A DNA stretch of 40,892 bases, from the NCBI GenBank assembly GCA_016872285.1, contig VGZZ01000024.1:1-40892 (forward strand), in the 5' to 3' direction. Within the stretch, counting starts at the first letter, position 1, and every line of letters begins with the position of its first letter. Shown in pieces: positions 39,750-40,892 of this stretch. This DNA comes from SAR202 cluster bacterium (GTDB lineage Bacteria > Chloroflexota > Dehalococcoidia > Lucifugimonadales > GCA-2712585). A program made the position numbers and the translations under genes. The notes below the pieces were generated by a model that was not told where the DNA came from, did no database searches, and was given only the letters and a program-made list of their open reading frames with translations.

Positions 39750-40484
39750 TCAGGCTTTGGCCAGCAGCAAAGCCCCCGCCAGCAGCGTCACGAAAACGCT
39801 CAATCCCATCAGCGCCCGCTCCACCGGCCTCAACATCCCCTCCTTCGTCAGCCGCGCCTGGACGCCTCGCCCCTCCTCCACCGCTCCCCGCACCGCCACA
39901 ACCCGCCGCCTTAAGTATCGCGACGGCGTGCTGAGCATTCGCTGCGCCGCGCTTAAAGCAAACGCCGCGCCCGCCGCTGTTGCCGCCGCCAAGTCCAACG
40001 ACTCGGCGTTCACAAAATACCCCGTCAGCGTCGGGAAAGCCCCCCAGGCCAGGCTGAACCAGAAAATATTATGAAACTTCCCACCAGCTAATTCTAGGTT
40101 ATACGACACCACAAAGAATCCGCCAGTGGCTATGAACGCCAATAGCCAGGGAGTCGTCACCATTACTCCATACACCCCCAAAGCCGCCGCCCCCGCCAGT
40201 GACGCCATGGCAAGGAACACCAGGACCGGGGCCGGTATCCCGCTCTTCAGCGGCCGTCCCTTAAGCTCGTCCAGAGCGTGGGCGGATATCCCCACCGCCA
40301 GGAAGAACCCCAGGCAGGCGAGGCCTAGCCGGCTCCAGTGCGCCTCAGGCGCCAGCGACCATCCAATCGCGACATAGCTTACGTTCCACAATGTGTAGGG
40401 GAGATGCAGCAGGTTCAAATAGCTGCGCCACGAGCCGGGCCTTAAAGCGTAAAAGGACCCCTGGTCCTTTATATCAGGCCCCAT
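39750..40484 (-). CDS. UbiA-like prenyltransferase-family membrane protein, atypical motif
   Basis: 244 residues, about seven hydrophobic segments, UbiA-like organisation starting SYLNLLHLPYTLWNVSYVAI. The first Asp-rich motif of UbiA enzymes (NxxxDxxxD) appears here as HALDELKGRPL: one Asp, with Gly at the second Asp position. The second motif is not evident (AQRMLSTPSRYLRRR region). Catalysis is therefore uncertain. The start at 40484 overlaps by 11 nt the upstream methyltransferase gene, so the two are coupled, as expected for quinone- or lipid-ring modifying pathways. Confidence 0.75.
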   Translation of the reverse strand: MGPDIKDQGSFYALRPGSWRSYLNLLHLPYTLWNVSYVAIGWSLAPEAHWSRLGLACLGFFLAVGISAHALDELKGRPLKSGIPAPVLVFLAMASLAGAAALGVYGVMVTTPWLLAFIATGGFFVVSYNLELAGGKFHNIFWFSLAWGAFPTLTGYFVNAESLDLAAATAAGAAFALSAAQRMLSTPSRYLRRRVVAVRGAVEEGRGVQARLTKEGMLRPVERALMGLSVFVTLLAGALLLAKA

Positions 40485-40892
40485 CAGCCTTCCTGCCCTT
40501 GATAATCACGGCGCCCCCAAACGACAATCGTGTTACCTTCACATCCCTTATCCCTGCCTCTTCCCACAACCTCTTCTGCTGTTCCATCGGATACTCGCGA
40601 TACAGCCCGCTAATGCTCCCGCCCAAAAACGCCCCTGCCGGCATCACTACCCTCGTGTATAACATCCACAACTGCTTTGCCCCAAGACCCTGCGGCACGC
40701 CAAACTCCAGCGACGCCATCATACCCCCTGGCCTCACCAGCCGCGCCAGTCCCTTGATAGTCGATGGCACATCCTCCACATACCGCAGCAGATAAGTGAA
40801 CACCACCACCTCGAACGACTCCTCCGCGAACGGCGGCTTCTGGGCGTCCGCCAGCGCCAGCGTCACCTGCCCTTTAGCTATCTCGAATGCCA
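40474..40892 (-). CDS. Class I SAM methyltransferase, MenG/UbiE-like, 5'-truncated by window edge
   Basis: C-terminal 138 residues of a SAM methyltransferase; the frame is open to the window end (preceding residues AFEIAKGQ), so GTG 40866 is internal. Motifs: LALADAQKPPFAEESFEVVV (motifs II/III), LLRYVEDVPSTIKGLARLVR then PGG, and FGVPQGLGAKQLWMLYTRVV, typical of the menaquinone/ubiquinone C-methylase family, ending SFGGAVIIKGRKADGA. With the UbiA-like gene overlapping its 3' end, a role in isoprenoid quinone synthesis is likely. Confidence 0.87.
   Translation of the reverse strand, partial: AFEIAKGQVTLALADAQKPPFAEESFEVVVFTYLLRYVEDVPSTIKGLARLVRPGGMMASLEFGVPQGLGAKQLWMLYTRVVMPAGAFLGGSISGLYREYPMEQQKRLWEEAGIRDVKVTRLSFGGAVIIKGRKADGA

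Overview
GC-rich bacterial chromosome segment with strongly C-ending codon use. The likely source is a Chloroflexota (Dehalococcoidia/SAR202-like) genome. This is inferred from the mix of F420/LLM oxidoreductases, a Thr/Ala/Pro-rich lipoprotein stalk, an actinobacterial-type coproheme decarboxylase, a T-box on an ilv operon, and very many short hairpin repeats between genes. There is no 16S rRNA gene to confirm it. No prophage, transposase, CRISPR array or large mobile element is visible. | Layout. 1-6374: a 5'-truncated penicillin-acylase-type Ntn hydrolase, two tandem paralogous LLM-class oxidoreductases, a TauE/SafE permease (minus strand) and a zinc-free quinone oxidoreductase. 6585-10473: the branched-chain amino acid operon, with a TTGACG-17-TATACT promoter, a T-box leader with terminator, then ilvB, ilvN and ilvC. 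10742-11362: a DsbA/FrnE-family thiol oxidoreductase whose first active-site Cys codon is an in-frame TGA (U-P-W-C), a probable selenoprotein that ordinary ORF calling truncates or misses. 11729-18736: inositol-phosphatase-like protein, metF (N-terminus needs a non-ATG start), gamma-glutamyltranspeptidase, an SDR-fold protein without the catalytic triad, two AT-rich small genes and a DapA-superfamily aldolase lacking the DHDPS signature. 19074-26327: FMN reductase, orphan ABC substrate-binding lipoprotein, YfcE-type phosphoesterase, maleylacetate-reductase-like Fe-ADH, PIN/UPF0175 pair, amidohydrolase. 26657-29028: zinc-type ArsR plus CDF efflux operon with its operator, and a polysaccharide deacetylase. 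29368-33349: tRNA-Ser(GCU)-miaB-nadA-VOC-nadC, apparently one minus-strand unit. 33486-40892: Lrp regulator, 7Fe ferredoxin, DtxR/FeoA regulator, coproheme decarboxylase, siroheme sulfite/nitrite reductase with an operator-like palindrome in its promoter, a UbiA-like protein and a truncated MenG/UbiE-type methyltransferase. The last stretch has a redox, iron/heme and quinone flavour. | Intergenic repeats. Nearly every gap holds copies of a few short hairpin families, named here: R-A (GTCATTCTGAG...CGAAGAATCT), R-B (GTCATTCCGG...CCGGAATCCAG), R-C (CTCTCCCTTGATGGGAGAGG followed by AGGGTGAAACCC), R-D (CTTCTCCTATTGCAAAGGAGAAG followed by GGGTGATGAGGT, written here in pieces), R-E (CCCCTTCCAGCAGGAAGGGG then GGGGATGG), R-F (CCCCCTTCGGCCTGGAAGGC / GAAGGGGGAG then GGGGGTTGTGG) and R-G (GTAGGGGCTAGGTCGCCTCG). 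Several copies are interrupted, at the base level, by other short hairpin units 15-53 nt long. This gives a nested, modular architecture that I regard, with the selenoprotein, as the most interesting content of the window.
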